Positions 26,266 through 36,220 of a stretch of 38,598 nucleotides of DNA are shown here, piece by piece; the stretch's first letter is position 1, and each line of letters starts with the position of its first letter. Location of the stretch: assembly GCA_018711035.1 (NCBI GenBank), contig DVIU01000117.1:1-38598 (forward strand), in the 5' to 3' direction. The notes beneath the pieces were generated by a model. The model was not told where the DNA came from. It did no database searches and saw only the letters and a program-made list of their open reading frames with translations. Made by a program: the position numbers and the translations under genes. This DNA comes from Candidatus Scatousia excrementigallinarum. Lineage in GTDB: Bacteria > Cyanobacteriota > Vampirovibrionia > Gastranaerophilales > Gastranaerophilaceae.

Positions 26266-26859
26266 TTAAGCAAAATGTTTATTAAGCACTTTTTTAACAG
26301 CATCGTCAATCGGCTTAACACATGCAAGCAACACGCCTATGCTCATTCCGGAAACAGCTATATTTTTATAACCGCTCTGATTATTTTTATCAAATCTTCT
26401 GATAAACTTATCTACCTCAGGCATTTTGGCTGTCTGCTTTGCAAATGCTGTTTTCATGGCTTTCGGCAATTTTTCTATTGCTTTTGAAGCACCTGCACGT
26501 GCAGTTTTAAGCATTAAAAACGGTATTAAAAAACTTGCAATTCCCTGAAAAGCCAGTTCCTTAGCAAGATTATCCTTTTTATTTCCGTTATTTAAAGCAA
26601 GCAACGTATAAGAAACTGCCGGAATCCATGATAAACGGGCCATAACATTACCTATTACGGGACGCATAGCTTCACCGACATCATTACTGTAGACCATTAG
26701 TTTCAAAGGATACTTATGCCATATATTTGCTTTTTCTACTGACTTGTACAGCACTCTTGGCACATGTGATGTAAAATTCTCTGTAGTATAAGGATTATGT
26801 ATTAATTTATGGTTATATATAGTGTTCTTATTGTTATTTATGTTTACTTCATTAATCAT
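26266..26859 (-). CDS. Uncharacterised lineage-specific protein
   Basis: 197 aa with hydrophobic segments; N-terminus NPYTTENFTSHVPRVLYKS; no family recognised. Confidence 0.65.
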   Translation of the reverse strand: MINEVNINNNKNTIYNHKLIHNPYTTENFTSHVPRVLYKSVEKANIWHKYPLKLMVYSNDVGEAMRPVIGNVMARLSWIPAVSYTLLALNNGNKKDNLAKELAFQGIASFLIPFLMLKTARAGASKAIEKLPKAMKTAFAKQTAKMPEVDKFIRRFDKNNQSGYKNIAVSGMSIGVLLACVKPIDDAVKKVLNKHFA

Positions 26860-26980
26860 ATCTCAACACCTGAATAAAAAGTGTATATTGAACATTTATT
26901 AATTCATTCATACATTTAAACACTAAATCTAATTTAGTCAACCCTCGGACTTAACAAAACTTCACATATACCCCGGACAC

Positions 26981-27029
26981 TTGACAGAGAGATTGTACTA
27001 TTATATATTGGTTGTACATACAACCAATA
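26981..27029 (+). promoter_or_regulatory. Promoter with MarR-type palindromic operator
   Basis: TTGACA (26981-26986)-17 bp-TATATT (27004-27009) overlapping palindrome TATTGGTTGTA-CA-TACAACCAATA (27006-27029). Confidence 0.8.
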
Positions 27030-27053
27030 CGCACAACAACATAGGTTTTAAAT

Positions 27054-27536
27054 ATGGAAATCGATCTTAATAAATTAGATAAAAAAGAATTTTTAAACAG
27101 AATGATTATTCCGCATATAGCATTAACAACTTTCAAGTACCGTGCCCGCGCTGCATCTATATTAAAAAAGATACATGCAGATATAACCATTGACCAGGCA
27201 ATCATTCTGAAACTTCTGACGGTATACGGCGATATGAACCAGCAGGAGATAGCCGGGTGTTTATACAAAGATAAATCTAATCTCAGCCGAATGTGTGAAC
27301 TTCTGGAATCAAGAGGTTATGTAACAAGACGTCCTGATATGAAAAACAACAGGGTAGTAAAAATTTTAACTATAACTGATAAAGGAAAGCTTTATATGAA
27401 CAAAATGCAGAAAGTGGCAGAACATCTCCACTCAATGGCAACCGATGGACTTACTCAAGATGAAATAGAAACGCTCAGACGGGTTACATTAAAAATAAGA
27501 GAAAATCTTAATAAAGATATTGAGGGTATACTATGA
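27054..27536 (+). CDS. MarR-family transcriptional regulator
   Basis: LTVYGDMNQQEIAGCLYKDKSNLSRMCELLESRGYVTRRPDMKNNRVVKILTITDKGK. Confidence 0.93.
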   Translation: MEIDLNKLDKKEFLNRMIIPHIALTTFKYRARAASILKKIHADITIDQAIILKLLTVYGDMNQQEIAGCLYKDKSNLSRMCELLESRGYVTRRPDMKNNRVVKILTITDKGKLYMNKMQKVAEHLHSMATDGLTQDEIETLRRVTLKIRENLNKDIEGIL

Positions 27537-28894
27537 GAAAATTAATTATAGCACTCATCACATTTATTTTTATTATAAACAGTTCTGCTTATGCCTTCTC
27601 TTTTAAAAAGAACAATCATAATCCGCTGAATGTTCAGGAAAAGACTGAATACGTAAATATGTGCTTCTGGGATAAATTTCAGGATGAATATTTAAATTAT
27701 TACATTACCGAAGCAATAAGAAACAATCCTGACGCCAGAAAAGCAAGCTGGCAGGTCGAAGAATACCGTCAGAATGTAAAGTATTCTTTCGGGCAGGAGC
27801 TACCGTCTTTAAGTGTTTCAGCGAATTATGCAGGAATCCATGTACCGCGGTTTGATAATTTTGAACTTGACCAGAACGCATTTATCCTTCCTTTCATTGC
27901 AAGTTATGAACCGGACTTTCTTTTGAAAAACCGTGACAGAACAAAATCCGTTAAAAAAGCTTACGAAACTGAAAAATATCTGGAAAAATCCGTCTATATA
28001 TCACTCGCAAGCGATGTTGCCACGGCTTATGTTAATGTAATACTGTACGATAAACTTATATCATATCAAAATGAAATCATAAAAATAAAACAGGCTGAAA
28101 CTGAAAGAGTAATAAAAAAATTTCAGCATGGAATAATAGACCGCAGAGAATACAACGCAATTTTAAAAGAATATGAAACTGCAAAAAATAATCTTGAAAC
28201 TTATGAAAAAAACAGAATTACGGCACTAACGCAGCTTGCAGTTCTTGCAGGAATTTCTGCTGACTGTGCAAAAGATTTAAAAAGAAGCGACTTTGACTCG
28301 TTTGACTACCACGGCAAAATCCCGGCACAAATATTGTCCGATGTAATCTTTTCACGTCCGGATGTAATGGCTGCCGAAAAAAATCTCGAAAAAGCTAAAA
28401 TAGATATCAGAGTTGCAAGAAAAGAATTTCTGCCAGGCTTCAGAATAACAGGGATTTACGCATTCAACACAATTGCCCCCGGAAACTTTTTTAGCTGGGA
28501 ATCAACTCTGGCAGCAGTTCTAGCCGGTGCAACACAGGACATATTTAAAGGCGGACAAAAACTTGCTAACCTTAGAATCCAAAAAGCAAAATATGAACAG
28601 CTTTTTGAAGATTACAGAAAAACTGACTTGAACGCTGTTAAAGAAATTAACGATGCACTTTGCATTATCAAAACCGATACTGAAATTGACAAAAATACAA
28701 TAAATTATCTTAATATTCAAAAAAATGATTTTATACTTATGCAAAAGAAATTCTCACGCGGAATTTCAGCTTATACGGATATTTTGAACGAACAGGAAAA
28801 ACTTTTTCTCGCCGCACAAAATCAAACTCAAACCAAAGCCGCAAGACTTGTAAACTATTTCACATTATATAAAGCCGTCGGAGGACAATTATGA
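27533..28894 (+). CDS. TolC-family outer membrane efflux protein
   Basis: Signal peptide; repeated TolC helices, FSRPDVMAAEKNLEKAKIDIRVARKEFLPGFRITGIYAFNT, ISAYTDILNEQEKLFLAAQNQT. Confidence 0.92.
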   Translation: MRKLIIALITFIFIINSSAYAFSFKKNNHNPLNVQEKTEYVNMCFWDKFQDEYLNYYITEAIRNNPDARKASWQVEEYRQNVKYSFGQELPSLSVSANYAGIHVPRFDNFELDQNAFILPFIASYEPDFLLKNRDRTKSVKKAYETEKYLEKSVYISLASDVATAYVNVILYDKLISYQNEIIKIKQAETERVIKKFQHGIIDRREYNAILKEYETAKNNLETYEKNRITALTQLAVLAGISADCAKDLKRSDFDSFDYHGKIPAQILSDVIFSRPDVMAAEKNLEKAKIDIRVARKEFLPGFRITGIYAFNTIAPGNFFSWESTLAAVLAGATQDIFKGGQKLANLRIQKAKYEQLFEDYRKTDLNAVKEINDALCIIKTDTEIDKNTINYLNIQKNDFILMQKKFSRGISAYTDILNEQEKLFLAAQNQTQTKAARLVNYFTLYKAVGGQL

Positions 28895-29754
28895 AAAAAA
28901 TAAAAGTCTTAACAATTTTAATAATAATACTGGCAATTATATGCGCAGGAATTTATTATTACAAAATTTACAATAAAAAAACAAATGAATTGACCCTTTA
29001 CGGAAATGTAGAAATCCGTCAGGTAGATTTGAGTTTTCAGGTTGCCGGAAGGATATTGAAAATGCTTAAAGAAGAAGGAGACAGCGTTAAAGGCGGTGAA
29101 CTCGTCGCAATAATGGATGATAGAGATTATAAAGCCGATTTTGATAAAAATTCGGCAGAGGTCGAAAGAACAAAAGCAATCAGCGAGAATGCCGCTTCAC
29201 AATATGAAAGACAGGCTCCGCTGTGCACTGATGACACTGTTTCAAAACAGGATTGTGATACTTTGCTTAATAACAAAAAAGAAACTCTCGCAGCATACAA
29301 CTCAGCAGTTGCCTCAAAACAGGATTCAAAAAACAAACTTGATTATACAAAAGTCTACGCACCGGAAGAAGGAATAATAACCACCCGTATTCAGGAACCC
29401 GGTGCAAACGTAACTGTGGGACAGCCTGTTTATACTCTGTCAAAAAGCAAACCGGTATGGATACGCGCCTATATTCCTGAAACACAACTCGGGAATATTA
29501 AGTACGGCATGCAGGCAAAAGTTCTGACAGATAGTATTAATCCTGCTACCGGCAAAAACAGAGAATATAACGGCTGGGTGGGGTATATATCACCGGTCGC
29601 GGAATTTACGCCCAAAACAGTTCAGACAGAAGATTTAAGAACAGATCTGGTCTACAGAATCAGAGTTTATGTCAATGATATTGACCCTTATTTAAGACAG
29701 GGCATGCCTACAACTATAAAAATTAATCTTGACGGAAATAATAAGAATGAATAA
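28891..29754 (+). CDS. HlyD/YbhG-like membrane fusion protein
   Basis: N-terminal TM; VEIRQVDLSFQVAGRILKMLKEEGDSVKGGELVA, YTKVYAPEEGIITTRIQEPGANVTVGQPVYTLSKSKPVWIRAYIPE. Confidence 0.93.
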   Translation: MKKIKVLTILIIILAIICAGIYYYKIYNKKTNELTLYGNVEIRQVDLSFQVAGRILKMLKEEGDSVKGGELVAIMDDRDYKADFDKNSAEVERTKAISENAASQYERQAPLCTDDTVSKQDCDTLLNNKKETLAAYNSAVASKQDSKNKLDYTKVYAPEEGIITTRIQEPGANVTVGQPVYTLSKSKPVWIRAYIPETQLGNIKYGMQAKVLTDSINPATGKNREYNGWVGYISPVAEFTPKTVQTEDLRTDLVYRIRVYVNDIDPYLRQGMPTTIKINLDGNNKNE

Positions 29755-31246
29755 CATAGTTGAAATAAAAAATCTGACAAAAACTTTTAATAAAATAAAA
29801 GCTATTGATGATTTAACGCTGAATCTTGAAAAGGGAAAAATTACAGGCTTAATCGGCGCGGATGCATCAGGTAAAACTACTCTCATCAGACTTATTATCG
29901 GTCTTCTTGTGGCCGAACGCGGAGATATAACCACGCTTGGATTAAATCCGGTTACACAAAAACAGGAATTGAATACAAAAATCGGATATATGCCGCAAAA
30001 ATTTGGCCTTTATGAAGATTTAAGCGTCATAGAAAATTTAAACCTTTATGCTGATTTAAAAAATGTAGAGCATGATTTTACAAAACTTCTGCAATTTACG
30101 GATTTGGAAAGATTTCAGGATAGGCTTGCAGGAGCTTTGTCAGGCGGAATGAAGCAAAAGCTGGGGCTTGCCTGTGCACTTCTGGGGGAGCCTGAGTTTC
30201 TTGTTCTTGATGAACCCTCCGTAGGCGTTGACCCGATTTCACGACGGGAATTGATGAAAATGGTGAGAGAATCCACACGTAATAAAACTTCCGTCCTCTG
30301 GTCAACATCATATTTAGACGAAGCACACAGTTTTGATACAGCGGTTGTTCTGCATGAAGGCAAAGTTATCTTTAACGGCAAACCTGATGATTTAAGCCCT
30401 ACTGCTCAGGGGTTTGAAGAAAAAGTAATAGAACTTATGGGCGGATATAAGCATGAAGAATCATTGATTGCCAGAAATTTTGAACCTGTAAGTTCTGATT
30501 TGGAATGCACTGTTCTTGCAGATAATCTTGTAAAAAAATATGGCAATTTTTATGCAGTAAAAAATAACTCTTTTTGCATAAACAGAGGAGAAATTTTCGG
30601 GCTTCTCGGCCCTAACGGAGCAGGAAAATCAACTTCATTCAAGATGATGTGCGGGCTGGCAAAACCTACAGGAGGCACCGCTAAAATAATGGGAATTGAT
30701 ATTCTGGAAAACCCTTCTAAGGCACGCTCGCATTTAGGATATATGGCTCAAAAATTTTCATTGTACGGGAACTTAACAGTAGAACAAAACCTGAAATTTT
30801 TTGCGGGAGTTTACGGTGCGGGATTTAAAGAACGTGCGGAAAAAATTCCGGAAATTGTGAAGATATTCGGGTTTGAAGCGTATCTTAAACAAAATGCTTC
30901 CGAATTACCTCTCGGATTCAAACAGAGACTCTCACTCGCATGTGCCGTAATCCATAATCCGCCTGTTCTTTTCCTTGACGAACCCACATCAGGGGTTGAC
31001 ATCATAACTAGAAAAGAGTTCTGGAATCATATAACTTCTCTTGCCAAAAAAGGGGTAACTGTACTTGTCACAACGCACTTTATGGATGAGGCGGAATATT
31101 GCGACAGGATAAGCCTGTTTTATAAAGGAGAAGCAATTGCAATAGGGACACCTCAGGAATTGAAAGAAAAAGCCGGTGCAGATAATATGGAGGATGCTTT
31201 TATTAAACTGATTGAGGAAAACGATACACAGGAGAAAAAGGAATGA
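29729..31246 (+). CDS. Tandem ABC transporter ATPase (YbhF-like)
   Basis: Two cassettes: GADASGKTT / LSGGMKQKLGLACALLGEPEFLVLDEPSVGVDP and GPNGAGKST / LPLGFKQRLSLACAVIHNPPVLFLDEPTSGVD. Confidence 0.94.
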   Translation: MTEIIRMNNIVEIKNLTKTFNKIKAIDDLTLNLEKGKITGLIGADASGKTTLIRLIIGLLVAERGDITTLGLNPVTQKQELNTKIGYMPQKFGLYEDLSVIENLNLYADLKNVEHDFTKLLQFTDLERFQDRLAGALSGGMKQKLGLACALLGEPEFLVLDEPSVGVDPISRRELMKMVRESTRNKTSVLWSTSYLDEAHSFDTAVVLHEGKVIFNGKPDDLSPTAQGFEEKVIELMGGYKHEESLIARNFEPVSSDLECTVLADNLVKKYGNFYAVKNNSFCINRGEIFGLLGPNGAGKSTSFKMMCGLAKPTGGTAKIMGIDILENPSKARSHLGYMAQKFSLYGNLTVEQNLKFFAGVYGAGFKERAEKIPEIVKIFGFEAYLKQNASELPLGFKQRLSLACAVIHNPPVLFLDEPTSGVDIITRKEFWNHITSLAKKGVTVLVTTHFMDEAEYCDRISLFYKGEAIAIGTPQELKEKAGADNMEDAFIKLIEENDTQEKKE

Positions 31247-32373
31247 GTATTTTAGGAGCATTAATTAAAAAGGAATTTTTCCAGATAGTAAGAGATCCCT
31301 CGAGTATTCTTATCGCAATTGTTTTACCGCTAATGCTTCTGCTTCTCTATATGTACGGAGTAAATATGGATACGGTAAAAGTATCTCTGGGAATTAAAAA
31401 TGATGATGGAAACCCTGAAATCTCAACACTGGTAAAATCTTTTAACCAGAGTAAATTTGTGGACGCGTATGTTTATGAAAATAAAGACTTAATGTATAAA
31501 GATTTAGCCCGCTCAAAGCTTAGAGGAGCAGTAATAATTCCCAATGATTTTTCAAAAAAATTATCAGCCCGACGGCCCGCAGACATGTTGATAATAACAG
31601 ATGGCAGCGAAGTAAATCTTGCTAACTATGTTCAGGTTTATCCCGTTGCTATAGTAAACCGCTGGCTTACGACAAGCAAATATAAATATGACAGTAAACC
31701 TCCTCTCATAACATCGGATACAAGATTCTGGTATAATCAGGATATAAACAGCCATTATTTTATACTTCCGGGATCGCTTGCAATAACAATGACTTTAATA
31801 GGTCTGCTCCTCACTGCATTAGTAGTAGCCAGAGAATGGGAACGCGGCACAATGGAAGCCTTATTAAGCACGAATGCCACAAAAATGGATATAGTCCTCG
31901 GAAAATATATTCCGTATTTTACGCTTGGCATGATTTCAATGGCATTCAGTGTATTTATGTGTATTGTAGTTTTTAAAATACCGTTTCGGGGTAATCTGCT
32001 GGTTCTTTTCGGATTTAGTGCTATATTTCTTTTTTCATGTCTTGGGATTGGTTTGATAATATCTACAAAACTCCGCGACCAGTTTCTGGCAAGTCAGGCG
32101 GCTATTGCAATAGGATTCTTGCCGGCACTTCTTCTTTCCGGATTAATTTTTCCGATAAATTCAATGCCTTTCGTGTTTCAGTTATTAACTAAAGTTTTTC
32201 CTCCGACATATTTTGTATCGTGCATTCAGAGTGAGTTTATGGCAGGTACTGTCTGGGAAATTGTTATACTGAATTCACTCTATCTCTTAATACTGGGGCT
32301 TGTTCTGTTCAATGTAGTATATCAAAACACATCAACCAGACTTGAAGATGTAAGGAGAAAGAAAAATGCTTAG
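31243..32373 (+). CDS. ABC-2 type permease (YbhS-like)
   Basis: KKEFFQIVRDPSSILIAIVLPLMLLLLYMYGVNMDT; VAREWERGTMEALLSTNATKMDIVLGKYIPYF. Confidence 0.93.
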   Translation: MSILGALIKKEFFQIVRDPSSILIAIVLPLMLLLLYMYGVNMDTVKVSLGIKNDDGNPEISTLVKSFNQSKFVDAYVYENKDLMYKDLARSKLRGAVIIPNDFSKKLSARRPADMLIITDGSEVNLANYVQVYPVAIVNRWLTTSKYKYDSKPPLITSDTRFWYNQDINSHYFILPGSLAITMTLIGLLLTALVVAREWERGTMEALLSTNATKMDIVLGKYIPYFTLGMISMAFSVFMCIVVFKIPFRGNLLVLFGFSAIFLFSCLGIGLIISTKLRDQFLASQAAIAIGFLPALLLSGLIFPINSMPFVFQLLTKVFPPTYFVSCIQSEFMAGTVWEIVILNSLYLLILGLVLFNVVYQNTSTRLEDVRRKKNA

Positions 32374-33469
32374 AAGAATCTGGTCGCTTATAAAAAAAGA
32401 ATTTCTTACAATATGGAAAGATCCTAAAAGCCGCTCATTAATAATCATTCCTCCTTTACTTCAATTATTTGTCTTTGCAAATGCAATAACAATGGAGATT
32501 AAGAATATTGATTTTGCTGTACTTGACAGAAGCCAATCAGTTGAATCAAGGGAATTAATATCACGGTTTGAAAATTCGGTCTGGTTCAGAAAAATAATAT
32601 ATTTAAATAACGAAAAAGACGTAAAACATTATATAGAAACCCAAAAAGTTCAGGGAGCAATAGAAATAAGTAATGATTTTGCTTCTGCCATACATGCCCA
32701 AAAGCCGGTTACAGTGCAGATTATAGTAGACGGACGTCAAACAAACACAGCTTCTATTATAAATAATTACGCTTCCCAAATTATATCTGATTACAGCAAT
32801 GAACTATCACCTCCCGAACGAGGTGCTATTGTGAATACTTCTATAAGAAATTGGTTTAATCCTAATTTGGAGTACCTCTGGTTTTTACTGGTATCCTTAA
32901 TAACCATGCTGGCATTAATGATTTCCGTGCTGCTAACGGCAATGTCTATTGCAAGAGAAAGAGAATTGGGAACTTTTGACCAGCTTATTGTAAGTCCTCT
33001 CACGTCCTTTGAAATTCTTGTCGGAAAGACAGTACCTCCGTTGTGTATAGCACTTATACTGACACTTTTTATGACTTTTATATCAGTAACCGTCTTCAAA
33101 ATTCCGTTTGTAGGTTCATTATTCTGGTTTTTGGTATCAACATTTACGGCACTTTTGTCAATAGTAGGTGTAGGTTTATTCATATCATCACTTTGTAAAA
33201 CCCAGCAGCAGGCAATTCTTGGCGTATTTACGTTTCAAATGCCTGCTGTTCTTTTATCCGGATTTGTATCACCTGTCGAGGACATGCCTGCATTTTTCCA
33301 GTTTATTGATATATTTAATCCCGTTAAATATTTTATGATTTTAAGCAAGGGTATATTTTTAAAAGGCATGGCTGTTCCTGATATTATTTCAAATTTAATC
33401 CCACTTATATTGATTGCATTGTTTACCTTAACACTTGCAGGAAGAACATTCAAGCGAAAGTTGGATTGA
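32366..33469 (+). CDS. ABC-2 type permease (YbhR-like)
   Basis: IKKEFLTIWKDPKSRSLIIIPPLLQLFVF; IARERELGTFDQLIVSPLTSFEILVGKTVP. Confidence 0.93.
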   Translation: MLRRIWSLIKKEFLTIWKDPKSRSLIIIPPLLQLFVFANAITMEIKNIDFAVLDRSQSVESRELISRFENSVWFRKIIYLNNEKDVKHYIETQKVQGAIEISNDFASAIHAQKPVTVQIIVDGRQTNTASIINNYASQIISDYSNELSPPERGAIVNTSIRNWFNPNLEYLWFLLVSLITMLALMISVLLTAMSIARERELGTFDQLIVSPLTSFEILVGKTVPPLCIALILTLFMTFISVTVFKIPFVGSLFWFLVSTFTALLSIVGVGLFISSLCKTQQQAILGVFTFQMPAVLLSGFVSPVEDMPAFFQFIDIFNPVKYFMILSKGIFLKGMAVPDIISNLIPLILIALFTLTLAGRTFKRKLD

Positions 33470-33570
33470 CAAATTTTCAGATTTATTCAAATATAATTAA
33501 TGTAAATTGTCCGTAAGGTTTTTACTACGCCGCAGAAGGACAATGTTAACTTATTTTAGGAGAATAAAAA

Positions 33571-33981
33571 ATGAAAAAGAATTTATTTATTATCTGTACC
33601 GGCTTAATATTTGCATCGGCATTCGGTTGTGCTCAGGCAGCTATGCAAAATATTCCGCCTGAGGTTCAGGCTATGCTTCTTGACAGAGCATCTGCTCAGG
33701 CAAAACTCTATAAGCCGACGTGGCAGAAACTATATACCTGCACACCTTCTAAAACGGATGACGGGTCACTCATTATATATGGACGTTCTCAGGATAAGCA
33801 ATGCCATTTTAAATATTCAAAATTCGATTGTCATCTTCCTTCCAATATTGTGAAACAATATGCATCGGCAGGTATTAAAAATCTGGATGAAATTTCAAAT
33901 GGAAACTTTGCAGCAAACACAGAGGAAAATGACTTTATGGACAAAATTCATAACACGCCTGAATATTGTACAATTAAATAA
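33571..33981 (+). CDS. Small secreted protein of unknown function
   Basis: Signal peptide MKKNLFIICTGLIFASAFGCAQA; four Cys in the mature part (YTCTP, KQCHF, FDCHL, EYCTI). Confidence 0.75.
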   Translation: MKKNLFIICTGLIFASAFGCAQAAMQNIPPEVQAMLLDRASAQAKLYKPTWQKLYTCTPSKTDDGSLIIYGRSQDKQCHFKYSKFDCHLPSNIVKQYASAGIKNLDEISNGNFAANTEENDFMDKIHNTPEYCTIK

Positions 33982-33989
33982 TTAAACTA

Positions 33990-34014
33990 AAAAGCCGGAA
34001 ACTTCCGGCTTTTT
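33990..34014. terminator. Bidirectional hairpin terminator between convergent genes
   Basis: AAAAGCCGGAA-ACT-TCCGGCTTTTTT. Confidence 0.85.
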
Positions 34015-34017
34015 TAA

Positions 34018-34908
34018 TTATCTAGCAGAATTCCAGAAATATCTTTTTAACTTATCAATTAAAGACATCTTTTGCGGAGAGAATTTTTCAGTAACAGAAA
34101 TTTCAAACGGTTCAGGCTGTGTAGTTCTTGCATATTTTACATCAGCAGGCCCGAACATCATTACATAAGAAGCTTTATAGCCGTCAGGTATTTTGAGTTC
34201 CCTGCAAAGTTCCGGAAAAATTTGCAGACAAGCCTGTGCAAAACCGCACCATAACGTAGAAATACCCATACTTTGTGCATAAAGTTCAAAATAACTGAGC
34301 GCAATAATAGGATCAACATTCACACATGGAGCACTTAAAGGAGCCGAAACGACAACCATATGAGGAGCATTTCTAAACACAACGTCATTTCCGTTAATAA
34401 GTGCATCTTTATATCGTGAAAATTTGCCGGCGAGTCCTTTTACGGGAGATTTTTGCAGAATTTTTACGAGTTTTTTATTTGTATAATCTCTAAAATCATT
34501 CATAACATTAATATCTTCGATAAACGAAAAATGCAGTCCGTGATTGTTACATCCTGTAGGAACCCAGTTAAGCATATTTTTCAACTTTTCAATTGTCTCA
34601 GGAGAAACATTTTCAGATTTAAAATGTCTGAAACTTCTACGGCTTTTAATCAGATTTAAAAGTTCGTCAGCATTATATTGAGGGAGAACCCTGTCTGAAT
34701 TTTCGGGATTTTTTTCAAGAATAGAGAGTGCACCTGTAGGACAAATCGCAAGACAATGCTGGCATTTTATACATCTGTCTTCGCCGCCTTCAGCAAACTC
34801 CGGATTTTTATTCCCGTCAAATTCAAGCGCAAATGTAATACAGTCATTTATACATAGGCCGCAATGAATACATTTTTCCTTATCAATTACTAAATTTTTA
34901 CCTGTCAT
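34018..34908 (-). CDS. Nitroreductase-family protein with N-terminal 2[4Fe-4S] ferredoxin domain
   Basis: CIHCGLCINDC, CIKCQHCLAICPTGAL; SRRSFRHFKSENVSPETIEKLKNMLNWVPTGCNNHGLHF. Confidence 0.93.
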   Translation of the reverse strand: MTGKNLVIDKEKCIHCGLCINDCITFALEFDGNKNPEFAEGGEDRCIKCQHCLAICPTGALSILEKNPENSDRVLPQYNADELLNLIKSRRSFRHFKSENVSPETIEKLKNMLNWVPTGCNNHGLHFSFIEDINVMNDFRDYTNKKLVKILQKSPVKGLAGKFSRYKDALINGNDVVFRNAPHMVVVSAPLSAPCVNVDPIIALSYFELYAQSMGISTLWCGFAQACLQIFPELCRELKIPDGYKASYVMMFGPADVKYARTTQPEPFEISVTEKFSPQKMSLIDKLKRYFWNSAR

Positions 34909-34984
34909 GTCGTTCTCCTAACTTATACTTTAATATAGCCGATTTGATATTAAATTATTTTGTTTATCTTTTATAAATAATTAT

Positions 34985-36220
34985 ATGCTAAACAGAATTG
35001 TAAAATACACAATGTCTGAATATCTTCCGGATAAGATTGTGACCGAACATATAATAAACCCGAACAGGATTTATAAATACGGTAAAATAAAAAATCCTGA
35101 AGGTAAAACTTTTTATCTAATTACACGTGCATTCAGACAAGAAGACAATTTCGCAATGAATTTTGCAAAAGAAAATGACGCACGGCTGCTTCTTTATGCT
35201 CCAAATTATGAGCTTAAAAACAAAAATGACTTTTTTCAAAGAAATTTGGAACAGTTTTTAGAAAATGTTACGTCTGAATACCATGTTTTTTCTGATAAAA
35301 GCGCACTGGAAAAATTTTTACTCGACGAAAGTATAAAAATGCTTATAAAAGATTTTGACCCTATAGAAAAAATAAAAATGCCGGATTGCGAAATTATTGA
35401 AATTGACGCCCATAATATATGCCCGATACGTTACATCAGCGATAAGCAGGAGTATAATGCAGCCTCATACAGAAGAAAGATTTATCATAATATAGCTGAT
35501 TTTTTCACGGAATTTCCGCATACAAAATTTACACCCACAGAAAGCCATGGTGTCTTAAAAGACTTCATTGAAAACAAAATCAACAACTTTAATCTAAAAC
35601 GTAATGACCCGAATGCAAATGTAAATTCTAATCTTTCACCTTACCTTAACCATGGATTTATATCAGCGCAGAGAGCCGCACTTGAAGTGTTTAAAACAGA
35701 TACAGCAAAAGAAAATAAAGAAGCTTTCTGGGAAGAAATTATTATAAGAAATGAATTGTCAGATAATTTCTGTTTTTACAATAAAAAGTTTAAAACCTTT
35801 GACGGTATTCCTGATTGGGCAAAGAAAACATTAAAGGAACACGAAACTGATATTCGCCTGGAAAATTATTCAAAAGAACAGCTTGAAAAAGCACAAACAT
35901 ATGACGAGTTATGGAATGCTTCACAAAAACAGCTTATGAAAGAAGGCAAAATTCACGGATACATGAGAATGTACTGGGCAAAACAAATTTTGTTATGGAC
36001 GCCTACCCCTGAAAAAGCTTTAGAATATGCAATTTATTTAAATGATAAATATGCATATGACGCACCTTCAGCTAACGGTTATGTAGGAATTTTATGGGCA
36101 TTAGGAGGCCTGCACGACAGAGCATTTCAAGACAGGCCAATCTCGGGTGAGATTCGCTCAATGACATACAACGGTGCAAAATCCAAATTTAACATTAAAG
36201 AATACATCGAAAAATACTAA
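34985..36220 (+). CDS. Class II deoxyribodipyrimidine (CPD) photolyase
   Basis: IDAHNICPIRYISDKQEYNAASYRRKIYH, NLSPYLNHGFISAQRAALEV, WEEIIIRNELSDNFCFYN, YMRMYWAKQILLWTPTPEKALEYAIYLNDKY, NGYVGILWALGGLHDRAF. Confidence 0.93.
   Translation: MLNRIVKYTMSEYLPDKIVTEHIINPNRIYKYGKIKNPEGKTFYLITRAFRQEDNFAMNFAKENDARLLLYAPNYELKNKNDFFQRNLEQFLENVTSEYHVFSDKSALEKFLLDESIKMLIKDFDPIEKIKMPDCEIIEIDAHNICPIRYISDKQEYNAASYRRKIYHNIADFFTEFPHTKFTPTESHGVLKDFIENKINNFNLKRNDPNANVNSNLSPYLNHGFISAQRAALEVFKTDTAKENKEAFWEEIIIRNELSDNFCFYNKKFKTFDGIPDWAKKTLKEHETDIRLENYSKEQLEKAQTYDELWNASQKQLMKEGKIHGYMRMYWAKQILLWTPTPEKALEYAIYLNDKYAYDAPSANGYVGILWALGGLHDRAFQDRPISGEIRSMTYNGAKSKFNIKEYIEKY

Noticed and set aside
32791-33183. 130-aa minus-strand ORF inside the ABC permease
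   Set aside because: Antisense to a clear permease CDS; no independent support.
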